From an uncultured Lachnospiraceae bacterium (GTDB lineage Bacteria > Bacillota > Clostridia > Lachnospirales > Lachnospiraceae), in the NCBI GenBank assembly GCA_947174505.1, contig CAMWJF010000027.1, positions 1 through 56,108 of the forward strand: DNA of 56,108 nt. Direction: 5' to 3'. Positions 1 through 9,426 of this stretch are shown one piece after another (the stretch's first letter is position 1; each line of letters starts with the position of its first letter). Position numbers and translations under genes: made by a program. The notes under the pieces were generated by a model. It made no database searches. It was not told where the DNA came from and saw only the letters and a program-made list of their open reading frames with translations.

Positions 1-3000
1 AAGAAATAGAGATTCCCCAGAGCCTGAAAGATGTTAGTAACTATGCAGTCTTTAATGGAAGCGGCATTGAAACCGTTACTTTTGAGGCGGGAACAACAAA
101 GATTGCGGAGCACATATTGGATAGCATCACGAGCCTTAAGACGGTGATAATACCGGAAACAGTAACAGAAATTGGAGATTTTGCATTTAACGAATGTACA
201 GGATTGGAGACGGTTGCATTACCAGATAGTGTAACGCAAATAGGAAGCCGGGTATTTTATGGCTGCACCAACTTATCAGAGATGAGTCTGCCAAAGAGTC
301 TGTTAAGCATAGGTGATCGGTCATTTGTGAAATGCATGGCACTGAAAGAAGTCGAGATTCCGAAAGGGTTGGGAAAGGTCAGTACCAATGGGGGATTTAG
401 TGGAAGCGGCATCGAATCCGTCACCTTCGAGGCAGGCACAACAAAGGTTATAGATTATCTCTTTAAAGGATGTGGACAACTGCGGTCAGTCACGGTTCCG
501 CCAACGGTTACGTCGATAGGGGGTTCGTCTTTCGAGGATTGTACCAGTCTGGCTGCAATCGAGATACCGGGCAGCATCACAACGATCGGTAATTACGCTT
601 TTTCAGGCTGTTCCAGTCTGGAGGGCGCCATTATTCCGGACAGTGTCACATCGATAGGAAGTTATGCATTTTCAGACTGTGCGGGTCTGGCGCAGCTGGT
701 ATTGTCAAAGAGAGTGACGGATATAGGGCAGAAGGCTTTCCGCGATTGTACCTCTCTGGTGGAAGTGGAAATCCCGAAAAGCCTTACAAAGGTAGACGGC
801 ATTTTTGATGGATGCAGCAGTCTGAAAAAGATCGCTTTTGAAGAAGGAACGGAAAAGATCAACGATCATCTGCTTAAGGGATGTAATGGTCTGGAGGAGA
901 TTGTGATACCGGACACTGTCACGGTGATCGGGAACAGTGCTTTTCAGGAATGCAGCGGCCTTACAAAAATTGACATTCCGAATTCTGTCATAAGTATCGG
1001 GGATAGTGCCATGAGCGGCTGTATCAGCCTGCCGACGGTGGAGATACCTGACAGTGTTGAGACCATTGGCAAATCCGCATTCTCCGGATGCACCGCGCTG
1101 ACATCTGCAGAAATAGCCGACAGTGTCACAACCCTTGGGGATTCTGTGTTCTCAGGTTGTACGGCCTTGAAATCCATAGTGCTGCCGGATAGCGTTACGG
1201 TTCTTGGAAATGGGGCATTTAGAGGCTGTACGCAGTTGTCATCGGTAGCGCTTTCACAGAGTATGACAACAATTGGGGGCAGCACATTTCAGAATAGCGG
1301 GGTGACGGAAATTACAGTACCGTCTTCCGTTACAGCCATCGGCGAGCGGGCTTTTGAAAATTGTACGGCTCTTAATGGGGTAACGCTTTCGGAGGAAATT
1401 ACGTCTATTGGAAGCTATGCTTTTCATAACTGTGAAAAGCTGACGGAAATTACGGTACCGGACAGCGTAAGAAGCCTGGGCACTTATGTTTTTGCGGAAT
1501 GTGACCTTCTTGAGGGAGTAACGTTCGGAACGGGGATTACGACGATTCCGGCATATGCCTTTAATCTGTGTCCGGCATTGAAAGAAATTATCCTGCCATA
1601 TCGCGTGAAGTCAGTGGAGGACAATGCATTTACGAATTGTATTGCACTTGTGGATATTACTATCCCGAGAGCCACAACAAGTATCGGTGAAAATGCGTTC
1701 AGCTATGCTTATCTTGATAAGCTGACGATACATGGCGTCAGGGGAACCTATGCGGAAATATTTGCGAATGACAGAAAGGTTACCTTTGATCCGATTGAGA
1801 TACCAGCGACGGAGATAAAACTGAATAAAACGGAGCTGTCACTCTACAAGGATGATAAGGCGGAGCTGTTTTTGACTGTACGGCCTGTCGAGTTTACCGA
1901 TGAAGTGGTGTGGAGAAGCCAGGATGAGAGTGTGGCAAAGGTGACGGACGAGGGTATTGTCACGGCCGTAGGAGTAGGCAGGACACAGATTAAGGTGACG
2001 GTCGGAGATACGGAAGTTTTTTGTGAAGTCACGGTAGTTCAGCCGGTCACGGGCATATGGCTGGATAAATCATCGCTGGAGCTTGAAGCATGGGAGACAG
2101 ACATGCTGACGGCATATGTGAGCCCGGCAGATGCATTGAATAAAGACCTGACATGGAGTTCATCGGATAATGCGATTGCATCTGTAGATCAGGATGGTGT
2201 GGTGACGGCGCTGATGAAAGGAACGGCGACAATCCGCGTAACAGCTGAGGATGGAAGCGGTGTTTACGGAACATGCAGCGTCACTGTGACCAATAGCGGT
2301 TATCTGTGTGCCAGTACAGAAGAGATGCAGAGTCTGCACGATTATCTTCCGAATTGTACGGATTTCTGGGTGTATACGAAGAAAGGCGCAGAGAAACTGA
2401 CACTTACTTTTGACGAAAAGACAGAAGTGGAAGAGGGTTATGATTTCATCTATATATATGATGGAAAGGATAAACAGACGGGCAGATATACCGGCACACA
2501 GTTGGCAGGCCGGACCGTTGAAGTAGCAGGGGATACCGTTAAGATCAGGCTGGTGACGGATGATAAAGGAAATATGTGGGGATTCCGGGTAATCTCCATA
2601 TCCGATCCGGAGAGTGTATTGGAGGAGGATATGCCGGAGGATGGACATATACCTGAGGGTATGTGGATTGCCGGTGTGGATCAGGCTGGTTATGCCTATA
2701 CGGGAAGTGCTATCAAACCGGATATACGGGTATATAATGGAAACCGCAGACTGAAGGCAGGGGTGGACTATAGTGTCTCTTACAGGAATAACAAAGAGGC
2801 AAACGACGCTGGTGTGCCGGGCAAAGCGCCGACGATCACAGTCAAGGGTAAAGGTAATTATTCGGAGACGGTACCTGTTCTTTTTAAAATCAATCAAGTG
2901 AATCTGGAAGACAGTTCCGTTACAGCAGCAGATATGCTTCTTGCCGCTACAGGAAAAGAGCAGAAAAAGGTGCCGACGGTAACTTTGGGCAGTAAGAAGC

Positions 3001-4448
3001 TGAATAAGGGTCGCGATTTTGGATTATCCTATCCGAGCGAAGGGGAAGACGCTTATAAAGCTCCGGGAGTATATGAGATACGGCTGGAAGGGAAAGGAAA
3101 CTTTACCGGGACGAAGACGGTAAAACTTGAGATTACCGAGAAGACGATGATTTCGAAGGCGAAAACAGCCAAAATCCCCAATAAGGTTTACAGCAATGGG
3201 CAGTACGAAGAGAATTACAGGGTTACTTTATCGGAGGCGGAACTGGTAGTATATATGAAATCCAAAAATGAACCGCTGAAAAGGGACGTGGACTACACAG
3301 TTTCTTATGAGAATAATGATAAACCAGGTACGGCTACAGCGGTTATTACCGGAATTGGAAATTGTATCGGGACAAAACGGGTAAATTTCAAGATCACAGG
3401 CATTTCGCTGGCGAAGGCAAAAGTAAGCGGTATTACAACACCGAAAATTTACAACGGTGCAGAACAGACGCAGCAGATGGAAGTGAAACTGAATAATGTT
3501 ACGCTTAACAAAGATAGGGATTACACGGTTACTTACGACAGGAATGAGAATGCAGGCACAGCACGCATAATTATAACAGGTGTGGGGGAATATACCGGTA
3601 CGATTAGGAAAAACTTTAAGATCAACGCATGCCCATTGACCAGTTCTATGCTTGTTACATCGCAAAGTGCATTGACGGTGAAATATGTAAAAGGCGGCTG
3701 CAAACCGAAGGTAAGGCTTCAATTGAAGGACGAGGATGGCAGAGTGATTCAGGAGCTGACAGAAGGTACAGATTATCAGCTTAGCTATTCGAACAATAAG
3801 AATATCTCCAGTGCTACGTCAGGAAAAGCGCCGACCATTACGATTAAGGGGAAAGGAAATTTTCGAGGAACCCTGACACAGAAGTTTACGATCGAGAAAA
3901 AGGCGCTCAATGACAGTCGGGAGCCGGTAATCATGAAGGTTGCAGACATCGGTTATGCAAGCGGTGCAGGCAAGTATATTAGTAAACCGGTGCTGACGGA
4001 TGCAGACGGTAAAGTGTTGAAGGAAAACACGGATTATACTGTGGAATACAGTCTGGCAGACGGCACTCTGCTCAATAAAGGAAGCATCGTAGAAGCGGGC
4101 AGGGAAGTATATGTGACCGCAACCGGTAAGGGAAATTATATTGAGTCAGGGACATTACAGGGAAAATACCGCGTGGCGCAGTATGATTTCAAGCAGGCGG
4201 CAGTGACAGTTGATCCGCAGGTTTATACGGGCAGGGAGATTGAACTGACGCAGGAAGATATACATGTCAAGATAAAGGGAAATACGTCGGAACTTGTATT
4301 TGACAAGGATTTTGTAATCGTGGAAAACAGTTACGTGAACAATGTTAAAACAGGAACGGCCAGTGTACAGATTAGAGGGATTGGAAACTATGGCGGTACA
4401 AAAACCGTGAAGTTTAAAATTCTTAAAAAGAGAATAAGCTTTCTGTAA
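1..4448 (+). CDS. BspA-type leucine-rich-repeat surface protein, 5' end missing
   Basis: The reading frame is open from the window edge (codons in phase with base 3), so the true start lies upstream; about 1480 residues are visible. Up to about base 1790 it is a run of roughly two dozen 23-residue BspA/LRR_5 repeats with the pattern 'P.SVT.IG..AF..C..L'. About 1800-2300 holds two bacterial Ig-like (Big_2) domains, with phrases such as 'VWRSQDESVAKVTDEG'. About 2310-2600 resembles a CUB-like or adhesion sandwich ('YDFIYIYDG'). The rest is at least six copies of an approximately 85-residue repeat with 'DYTVSY.NN...GTA' and 'ITGIGNY.GT'. No LPXTG or transmembrane anchor is visible at the C-terminus, so attachment is unclear. 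The family is extracellular and binds host or matrix ligands; that role here is inferred. Confidence 0.9.
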   Translation, partial: EIEIPQSLKDVSNYAVFNGSGIETVTFEAGTTKIAEHILDSITSLKTVIIPETVTEIGDFAFNECTGLETVALPDSVTQIGSRVFYGCTNLSEMSLPKSLLSIGDRSFVKCMALKEVEIPKGLGKVSTNGGFSGSGIESVTFEAGTTKVIDYLFKGCGQLRSVTVPPTVTSIGGSSFEDCTSLAAIEIPGSITTIGNYAFSGCSSLEGAIIPDSVTSIGSYAFSDCAGLAQLVLSKRVTDIGQKAFRDCTSLVEVEIPKSLTKVDGIFDGCSSLKKIAFEEGTEKINDHLLKGCNGLEEIVIPDTVTVIGNSAFQECSGLTKIDIPNSVISIGDSAMSGCISLPTVEIPDSVETIGKSAFSGCTALTSAEIADSVTTLGDSVFSGCTALKSIVLPDSVTVLGNGAFRGCTQLSSVALSQSMTTIGGSTFQNSGVTEITVPSSVTAIGERAFENCTALNGVTLSEEITSIGSYAFHNCEKLTEITVPDSVRSLGTYVFAECDLLEGVTFGTGITTIPAYAFNLCPALKEIILPYRVKSVEDNAFTNCIALVDITIPRATTSIGENAFSYAYLDKLTIHGVRGTYAEIFANDRKVTFDPIEIPATEIKLNKTELSLYKDDKAELFLTVRPVEFTDEVVWRSQDESVAKVTDEGIVTAVGVGRTQIKVTVGDTEVFCEVTVVQPVTGIWLDKSSLELEAWETDMLTAYVSPADALNKDLTWSSSDNAIASVDQDGVVTALMKGTATIRVTAEDGSGVYGTCSVTVTNSGYLCASTEEMQSLHDYLPNCTDFWVYTKKGAEKLTLTFDEKTEVEEGYDFIYIYDGKDKQTGRYTGTQLAGRTVEVAGDTVKIRLVTDDKGNMWGFRVISISDPESVLEEDMPEDGHIPEGMWIAGVDQAGYAYTGSAIKPDIRVYNGNRRLKAGVDYSVSYRNNKEANDAGVPGKAPTITVKGKGNYSETVPVLFKINQVNLEDSSVTAADMLLAATGKEQKKVPTVTLGSKKLNKGRDFGLSYPSEGEDAYKAPGVYEIRLEGKGNFTGTKTVKLEITEKTMISKAKTAKIPNKVYSNGQYEENYRVTLSEAELVVYMKSKNEPLKRDVDYTVSYENNDKPGTATAVITGIGNCIGTKRVNFKITGISLAKAKVSGITTPKIYNGAEQTQQMEVKLNNVTLNKDRDYTVTYDRNENAGTARIIITGVGEYTGTIRKNFKINACPLTSSMLVTSQSALTVKYVKGGCKPKVRLQLKDEDGRVIQELTEGTDYQLSYSNNKNISSATSGKAPTITIKGKGNFRGTLTQKFTIEKKALNDSREPVIMKVADIGYASGAGKYISKPVLTDADGKVLKENTDYTVEYSLADGTLLNKGSIVEAGREVYVTATGKGNYIESGTLQGKYRVAQYDFKQAAVTVDPQVYTGREIELTQEDIHVKIKGNTSELVFDKDFVIVENSYVNNVKTGTASVQIRGIGNYGGTKTVKFKILKKRISFL

Positions 4449-4608
4449 ACGATACGTTACAGATCGGTTTTGGCAAAAGAAACAGTATGACATGAGACAT
4501 GTCCCGGACTGGTTAGCAATAAGCGGTTCCGGGGCATTGTTATGTATCTCAGAAACGGGTACGGTGGGACTGATAATCGGAATGTGTATTTGGACGGATA
4601 GAAATCAC

Positions 4609-4637
4609 GTGACGCAAGAAAAGGGTTGTGATATAAT
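4609..4637 (+). promoter_or_regulatory. Sigma-A-type promoter of the aconitase-family gene
   Basis: GTGACG at 4609-4614 and TATAAT at 4632-4637 are separated by 17 bp. The -10 matches consensus fully and the -35 at four of six positions. The predicted transcript begins about 60 bases before the ATG at 4707. No gene is called in the rest of 4449-4706. Confidence 0.6.
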
Positions 4638-4706
4638 GTTCGCGATGAAAGTATGCATGTATTGCGAATTTAAAATAAAATGTATGTACCACAGAGAGGA
4701 GACGAT

Positions 4707-7004
4707 ATGATTCATTTAACACAGGGCGGCGCATATCTGTTAAACGGGACGGAAATCATTCCGGACGGCGCGGATGCGGCGGCGCAGATTAAGAATAAGA
4801 CCGGACGGGACGTATCTAAGAGCGAGGCGGCGAAGAATACCATTGCCTACGGTATTCTGGAATCGCATAACACTTCCGGCAATATGGAGAAATTAAAGAT
4901 CAAATTTGATAAACTGACGTCCCATGACATTACGTTTGTGGGGATTATCCAGACTGCCAGGGCTTCGGGGCTTACCAAATTTCCGATTCCCTATGTGCTT
5001 ACCAACTGCCACAATTCCCTGTGTGCGGTGGGCGGCACGATCAACGAGGACGACCACATGTTCGGCCTTACCTGTGCCAAGAGGTATGGCGGGGTCTATG
5101 TACCGCCCCATCAGGCAGTGATCCATCAGTATGCGCGGGAGATGCTTGCAGGCGGCGGCAGGATGATTTTAGGCTCCGATTCCCATACAAGGTACGGCGC
5201 GCTCGGCACGATGGCTATGGGAGAGGGCGGACCGGAGCTTGTAAAGCAGCTCTTATCCCAGACTTACGATATCAACATGCCCGGCGTGGTGGGCGTGTAT
5301 CTGACGGGCGAACCTGTGAAGGGCGTCGGCCCGCAGGACGTGGCGCTGGCTATCATCGGCGCGGTGTTTGGAAACGGTTATGTGAAAAACAAGGTGATGG
5401 AGTTTGTGGGTCCGGGTGTGTCGGCTCTGAGCGCGGACTTCCGTATCGGCATCGATGTGATGACCACGGAAACCACCTGTCTTTCCTCCATCTGGCGTAC
5501 GGATGAGCAGATAAAAGAATTTTATGATATCCATGGCAGGAAAGAGGAATATAAGGAGTTAAATCCGGGAGAGATCGCTTATTATGACGGCATGATTACG
5601 GTAGATCTGTCGAAAATCCGTCCCATGATCGCCATGCCTTTCCATCCGAGCAATACCTACACTATCGACGAGGTAAATGCGAATCTGAAAGATGTGCTCC
5701 ACGACGTGGAGGAGCGGGCGAAGGTCAGTCTGGACGGCGCGGTGCCTTATTCTTTACAGGATAAGGTGCAGGGCGGTAAATTTATGGTGGATCAGGGCAT
5801 TATCGCGGGCTGCGCGGGCGGCGGATTTGAAAATATCTGTGCGGCGGCGGATATCCTGCGGGGCTCCTATACCGGTTCCGACGGCTTTACTTTAAGCGTG
5901 TATCCGGCATCCATGCCTGTCTATATGGAGCTGATTAAAAACGGCTGTGCGGCGGCCATTCTGGAGACGGGCGCAGTGCTTAAGACGGCGTTCTGCGGCC
6001 CCTGCTTCGGCGCGGGCGATACGCCGGCCAACAATGCGTTCAGTATAAGGCACTCCACGAGGAACTTCCCCAACAGGGAAGGCTCCAAGCTGCAGAACGG
6101 CCAGATTTCCTCCGTGGCGCTCATGGATGCCAGATCAATCGCGGCTACGGCGGCCAATAAGGGTATGCTGACGCCGGCCACAGAGTTTGACGGGGAAATC
6201 GGAAAATACAAATACCACTTTGACGCCAATATTTATAAGAACCGTGTCTTTGATTCCAAGGGCGCTGTAGATGAGAGCGTGGAGATTCAGTTTGGGCCAA
6301 ATATCAAAGACTGGCCCGCTATGGGTGCGCTGCCGGAGAATCTGGTGCTGCGTGTAGTTTCGGAAATCCATGATCCCGTCACCACAACGGACGAGCTGAT
6401 TCCTTCCGGGGAGACTTCCTCTTACCGGTCCAATCCTCTGGGGCTTGCCGAGTTTACGCTGTCCAGAAAGGACCCGGAATATGTGGGAAGGGCCAAGGAT
6501 ATCCAGAGGGCGGAGAAAGCCAGGATGCAGGGAGAGCATCCCTGTCAGGCGCATCCAGACGTGAAGCCGGTGATGGGTGTGGTGAAGCAGACGTTTGCGG
6601 ATGCGTCCCATGAAAATACCGGGTTCGGTTCCACGATCTTTGCGGTGAAGCCGGGCGATGGTTCCGCCAGGGAGCAGGCGGCAAGCTGCCAGAAGGTACT
6701 TGGCGGCTGGGCGAATATTGCCAATGAGTACGCGACCAAGAGGTACCGTTCCAACCTGATCAACTGGGGGATGCTGCCGTTTCTGATCGAAGCGGGTGAG
6801 CTGCCGTTTCAAAACCTGGACTATCTGTTCTTCCCGGGCATCCGTAAGGCGGTAGAGGAGAAAGCGGAAACCATCGAGGCTTACCGCGTGTGCGTGGAGG
6901 AAGGAACGCTTCGGCCGTTTACCCTGACTTTAGGGGAGCTGACAGACGAGGAGAGGCAGATTATTTTAAAGGGCTGCCTCATCAATTACAACAGGGTAGA
7001 GTGA
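4707..7004 (+). CDS. Aconitase-family hydratase
   Basis: A 765-residue member of the aconitase/IPM isomerase superfamily, probably a [4Fe-4S] hydro-lyase acting on a tricarboxylic-acid-type substrate in the cytoplasm. The start ATG at 4707 follows AGAGGAG at the right distance; an in-frame ATG at 4680 lacks such a site. The N-terminal two thirds carry the catalytic fold, with '[13 protein letters not shown]' (about residues 155-167) and the cysteines of '[11 protein letters not shown]' and 'CGPCFGAGD', the latter giving the CxxC cluster ligands. The C-terminal part is the swivelling domain. The length and extra insertions resemble the uncharacterised YbhJ-like hydratases more than classical AcnA or AcnB, so citrate/isocitrate specificity is not certain. 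A short hairpin element follows the stop codon directly. Confidence 0.85.
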   Translation: MIHLTQGGAYLLNGTEIIPDGADAAAQIKNKTGRDVSKSEAAKNTIAYGILESHNTSGNMEKLKIKFDKLTSHDITFVGIIQTARASGLTKFPIPYVLTNCHNSLCAVGGTINEDDHMFGLTCAKRYGGVYVPPHQAVIHQYAREMLAGGGRMILGSDSHTRYGALGTMAMGEGGPELVKQLLSQTYDINMPGVVGVYLTGEPVKGVGPQDVALAIIGAVFGNGYVKNKVMEFVGPGVSALSADFRIGIDVMTTETTCLSSIWRTDEQIKEFYDIHGRKEEYKELNPGEIAYYDGMITVDLSKIRPMIAMPFHPSNTYTIDEVNANLKDVLHDVEERAKVSLDGAVPYSLQDKVQGGKFMVDQGIIAGCAGGGFENICAAADILRGSYTGSDGFTLSVYPASMPVYMELIKNGCAAAILETGAVLKTAFCGPCFGAGDTPANNAFSIRHSTRNFPNREGSKLQNGQISSVALMDARSIAATAANKGMLTPATEFDGEIGKYKYHFDANIYKNRVFDSKGAVDESVEIQFGPNIKDWPAMGALPENLVLRVVSEIHDPVTTTDELIPSGETSSYRSNPLGLAEFTLSRKDPEYVGRAKDIQRAEKARMQGEHPCQAHPDVKPVMGVVKQTFADASHENTGFGSTIFAVKPGDGSAREQAASCQKVLGGWANIANEYATKRYRSNLINWGMLPFLIEAGELPFQNLDYLFFPGIRKAVEEKAETIEAYRVCVEEGTLRPFTLTLGELTDEERQIILKGCLINYNRVE

Positions 7005-7029
7005 GAAACGCCTGAAAAGAGGCATTCTC
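7003..7029 (+). repeat. Two-hairpin intergenic element, copy A (short form, hairpin 2 only)
   Basis: GAGAAACGCC, loop TGAAAAGA, GGCATTCTC. It begins inside the TGA stop codon of the hydratase gene. It matches the second hairpin of the full-length copies at 11506, 14487, 22407, 36677, 40716 and 43931, with the same GAAAAG loop and a following CGCAC. Confidence 0.75.
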
Positions 7030-7049
7030 CGCACGGGCTTAGAGGGATT

Positions 7050-8039
7050 ATGCATAATGGGGTGAATCAGGAGAAGGGGGGCAGCAGGCGCTCCCTTGTC
7101 TCTATCGTGATTGTCTTGTTTGTGGCGACCGTGTTCATCTATGCGGCGGTGCAGAGCGGGACACAACAGAATAATGATGCACAGGAGAGCGTGCCGGTAG
7201 ATGGGGCTTCTACAGATGCTTTGGCGAATGTTGCCCTGCCGGAGTTGGGGCCGGAAAAGCCGGAGGTGGATTCCTCTTCCAAGGAGATCATAAATGACGT
7301 GCTTTTGAGTAACGTTCCCAAGGCAGACTACAGCTATTCCTTTAACGGAAAGCTGAACGATGCGGTTGTGGTGACGAGAGCGGGAGATGAGGGCCGTTTC
7401 AACAGCGGTACTTACCCGGAACCGTCTGAGGATGTATTTCCTTTATTTACGGAAGGGGTTGAGGGCGATGCGCTCTATCTGGACGGCAGTTACGGCGTGG
7501 CGCTTCAGGACGTGGAGCCTTTGAACGAGTCCTATACGATTTCTTTCTGGTTCCGTGCCGACGAGCTGTTTGACTGGTCGCCGTTTCTGGTGATCGGCTC
7601 TCATCTGATGGACGTGGGAGGCAGTCAGAGCTATCTCTCCATTAACAGAAAAACTACAGAGGAGGGAGAACAGGTCGTACCGATTTTTAATACCATCGAC
7701 GCGATTTTAAATAATTCCTGCGAGATCCGGCCGTCTATGGAACAGAAAAGATGGATCAACCTGAATGAATGGGCTTACATAACGGTATGCGTGGACGCTT
7801 CCGCATCCTCCGGGGCTGCGGAGGGAAGGGCGATGGGTTATCTGTATATGAACAGCGAGCTGATCGGTTCGGGAGAGGTGTCGCTGTTACATATGGACGG
7901 GGAGAGCGTGTGCGCTTATCTGGGTATCAGCTGTTACGACGAGCTGTTCCGCGCCAGCTACGACGAGGTACATATCTGGAAATATGTGCTTGACGAGAGC
8001 CAGATCAGCAGTATGTATACGGCATATATTTCAGCGTAA
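7050..8039 (+). CDS. Membrane-anchored LamG-like (concanavalin A-like) protein
   Basis: 329 residues. A basic N-terminus (residues 1-14) is followed by one hydrophobic segment (about 15-35, 'SLVSIVIVLFVATVFIYAAV'), consistent with a signal anchor and an extracellular body. Residues about 95-325 look like a LamG/laminin_G_3 jelly-roll: 'YSFNGKLNDAVV', 'LYLDGSYGVAL', 'SYTISFWFRADE' and 'YDEVHIWKYVLDE' are typical strands of that family. Such domains bind carbohydrate or protein ligands; no catalytic site is recognised. The start is preceded by AGAGGG only a few bases upstream, so the exact start is moderately certain. It lies between two short copies of the intergenic hairpin element and is probably co-transcribed with the hydratase gene. 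Confidence 0.7.
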   Translation: MHNGVNQEKGGSRRSLVSIVIVLFVATVFIYAAVQSGTQQNNDAQESVPVDGASTDALANVALPELGPEKPEVDSSSKEIINDVLLSNVPKADYSYSFNGKLNDAVVVTRAGDEGRFNSGTYPEPSEDVFPLFTEGVEGDALYLDGSYGVALQDVEPLNESYTISFWFRADELFDWSPFLVIGSHLMDVGGSQSYLSINRKTTEEGEQVVPIFNTIDAILNNSCEIRPSMEQKRWINLNEWAYITVCVDASASSGAAEGRAMGYLYMNSELIGSGEVSLLHMDGESVCAYLGISCYDELFRASYDEVHIWKYVLDESQISSMYTAYISA

Positions 8040-8040
8040 A

Positions 8041-8064
8041 AGAATGCCTGAAAACAGCATTCTC
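8041..8064 (+). repeat. Two-hairpin intergenic element, copy B (short form)
   Basis: AGAATGC at 8041-8047 pairs with GCATTCT at 8057-8063 across a CTGAAAACA loop, starting one base after the TAA of the LamG-like gene and followed by CCGTAT as in the other copies. Confidence 0.75.
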
Positions 8065-8084
8065 CGTATAGAGGTGTTAAGTAA

Positions 8085-8221
8085 ATCGGAAAAGTTCCGA
8101 TATATAAAGTACGGGGGAACAGCTCATGGCCAGAGCCTGTTCCATCGGAATTTGAATCATGTAGAGACCAGGGACGGTGTTTTTAGGGAAAAGGATTTTC
8201 CATAAGAATGCCGTCTTTTTC
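8085..8221 (+). promoter_or_regulatory. Structured leader or small RNA with intrinsic terminator
   Basis: ATCGGAA (8085-8091) pairs perfectly with TTCCGAT (8095-8101), and a second ATCGGAA (8144-8150) could pair with the same TTCCGAT, giving mutually exclusive structures. Between them lies the hairpin GGAACAGCTC / GAGCCTGTTCC (8116-8143, one bulge). A terminator follows: GACGGTGTT (8173-8181) pairs with AATGCCGTC (8207-8215), an inner GGAAAA/TTTTCC stem sits inside, and five T follow. The next gene starts 80 bases downstream. I see no strong promoter and do not recognise the class. It could be an attenuator for the gene at 8301 or an independent small RNA. Confidence 0.5.
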
Positions 8222-8300
8222 TATGACCGGGCGTCAGGGAAGGCGCTGTCTGGTGCACAGGCAGGTGTAGAAGTCGGTCTTGTACAAAAAGGAGGGAACA

Positions 8301-9368
8301 TTGATCATTGAATCCGGTACCATAGGGATGCAGTCCTCCAGAACCAGCCGCACCGTGATGAAGGCGAGCGCCAGATTTGTAGGCGGTACGTTTGCGGGCG
8401 GAAAAGAAGGATTAAATTCTCTTTTTGAGAATCAGCTTGGCACTGGAGAAAAGACTGCCGGGGAGGAGACTGACAAGGATAAGGCGAATCTGGAAGACCT
8501 CTCCGCACATATGCGCAACACGGCCGGCGGGTGGCAGATCTCAACAAGAAATGACGAGAAGGAGGCTGTGCGCAGTATCAAACAGCAGTGCGTGGAATTT
8601 CTGCTGGAGCTTCTGTTCCGGTTTCGCGGGAAGAGGAGCACACAGGATAATCCCATAGCCGCGGCAGGCGGCACGACCATGATTACGGTGCAGGGTTATC
8701 AGATGCAGCGCTACTACATGGAGGAGGAACATACCACTTTTGCTACTCAGGGTACGGTGAAAACTGCGGACGGGAGGGAGCTGTCCTTCAATCTGGAGTT
8801 TGGTATGAGCCGCAGATTCGAAGAGTACTATGAGGAAAATGTGGTTACATCCATTGCAACCTTTAAGGATCCGCTGGTAATCAATCTGGATACCAATATC
8901 GCGCAGGTTTCCGATCAGAAGTTTTTCTTTGATCTGGACTGTGACGGTGAGGAGGAAGAGATTTCAAGCCTGCAGGCGGGCAGCGGCTTTTTGGCCCTTG
9001 ATCTGAACGGCGACGGGCAGATCAATGACGGCAGTGAACTTTTCGGCACAAAAAGCGGCGACGGCTTTAAAGATCTTTCCAAGTATGATCTGGACGGCAA
9101 TGGCTGGATTGATGAGGCAGATCCCATCTGGGATAAGCTTCTGATCTGGACAAAGGATGAAACCGGGGAGGATAAACTGTATCATCTCTCCGATCTGGGT
9201 GTAGGAGCCATCGGCCTTTCCCAGGTGGGAACGCAGTTTTCCCTGAATGCCGAAAAGACCAATGAAACAAATGCCATGATCCGAAAGACAGGTATTTTCC
9301 TGTATGAAAACGGGTCAGTATCTACACTGCAGCAGTTGGATATGGCGGTATACAATGAAAAAGGATAA
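8301..9368 (+). CDS. EF-hand-like calcium-binding hypothetical protein
   Basis: 355 residues, starting at TTG 8301, which has GGAGG five bases upstream. No signal peptide or membrane segment is seen. Residues about 215-285 hold EF-hand/dockerin-like loops: 'DLDCDGEEEE', 'DLNGDGQINDGSELFG' and 'DLDGNGWIDEAD', with Asp/Asn at alternating positions as in calcium loops. The N-terminal half has no domain I recognise. Similar proteins without assigned function occur in Lachnospiraceae. It precedes spoIID, but a terminator-bearing leader upstream suggests its own control. Calcium binding is inferred from the motif only. Confidence 0.65.
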   Translation: MIIESGTIGMQSSRTSRTVMKASARFVGGTFAGGKEGLNSLFENQLGTGEKTAGEETDKDKANLEDLSAHMRNTAGGWQISTRNDEKEAVRSIKQQCVEFLLELLFRFRGKRSTQDNPIAAAGGTTMITVQGYQMQRYYMEEEHTTFATQGTVKTADGRELSFNLEFGMSRRFEEYYEENVVTSIATFKDPLVINLDTNIAQVSDQKFFFDLDCDGEEEEISSLQAGSGFLALDLNGDGQINDGSELFGTKSGDGFKDLSKYDLDGNGWIDEADPIWDKLLIWTKDETGEDKLYHLSDLGVGAIGLSQVGTQFSLNAEKTNETNAMIRKTGIFLYENGSVSTLQQLDMAVYNEKG

Positions 9369-9390
9369 CTGCCGGATGGCGGTATAAAAA

Positions 9391-9426
9391 GCGGGACATC
9401 CACATAAGATTGATGTGGGGTGTCGC
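9391..9426 (+). promoter_or_regulatory. Hairpin covering the spoIID ribosome binding site
   Basis: GACA-T-CCACA on the left can pair with TGTGG-GG-TGTC on the right, with outer GC/GC. The right arm contains the GGGG that serves as the Shine-Dalgarno sequence for the ATG at 9427. The stem is imperfect, so control of translation is only a possibility. Confidence 0.35.

Noticed and set aside
1..1790. CRISPR-like or satellite repeat array
   Set aside because: The periodicity is at protein level (23-residue LRR units) with diverged DNA and no constant spacer-repeat structure.
2160..2897. Long antisense frames inside the BspA gene and the lacZ-type gene
   Set aside because: They are by-products of biased codon use on the coding strand, without start signals or recognisable domains.
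4492..4710. 72-codon open frame upstream of the aconitase-family gene
   Set aside because: It covers the promoter and leader of the next gene, has no ribosome binding site and has the composition of non-coding sequence.
7984..8205. 73-codon open frame overlapping the LamG-like gene end and the structured leader
   Set aside because: It begins inside a real gene in another frame and runs through the hairpins; no ribosome binding site or family.
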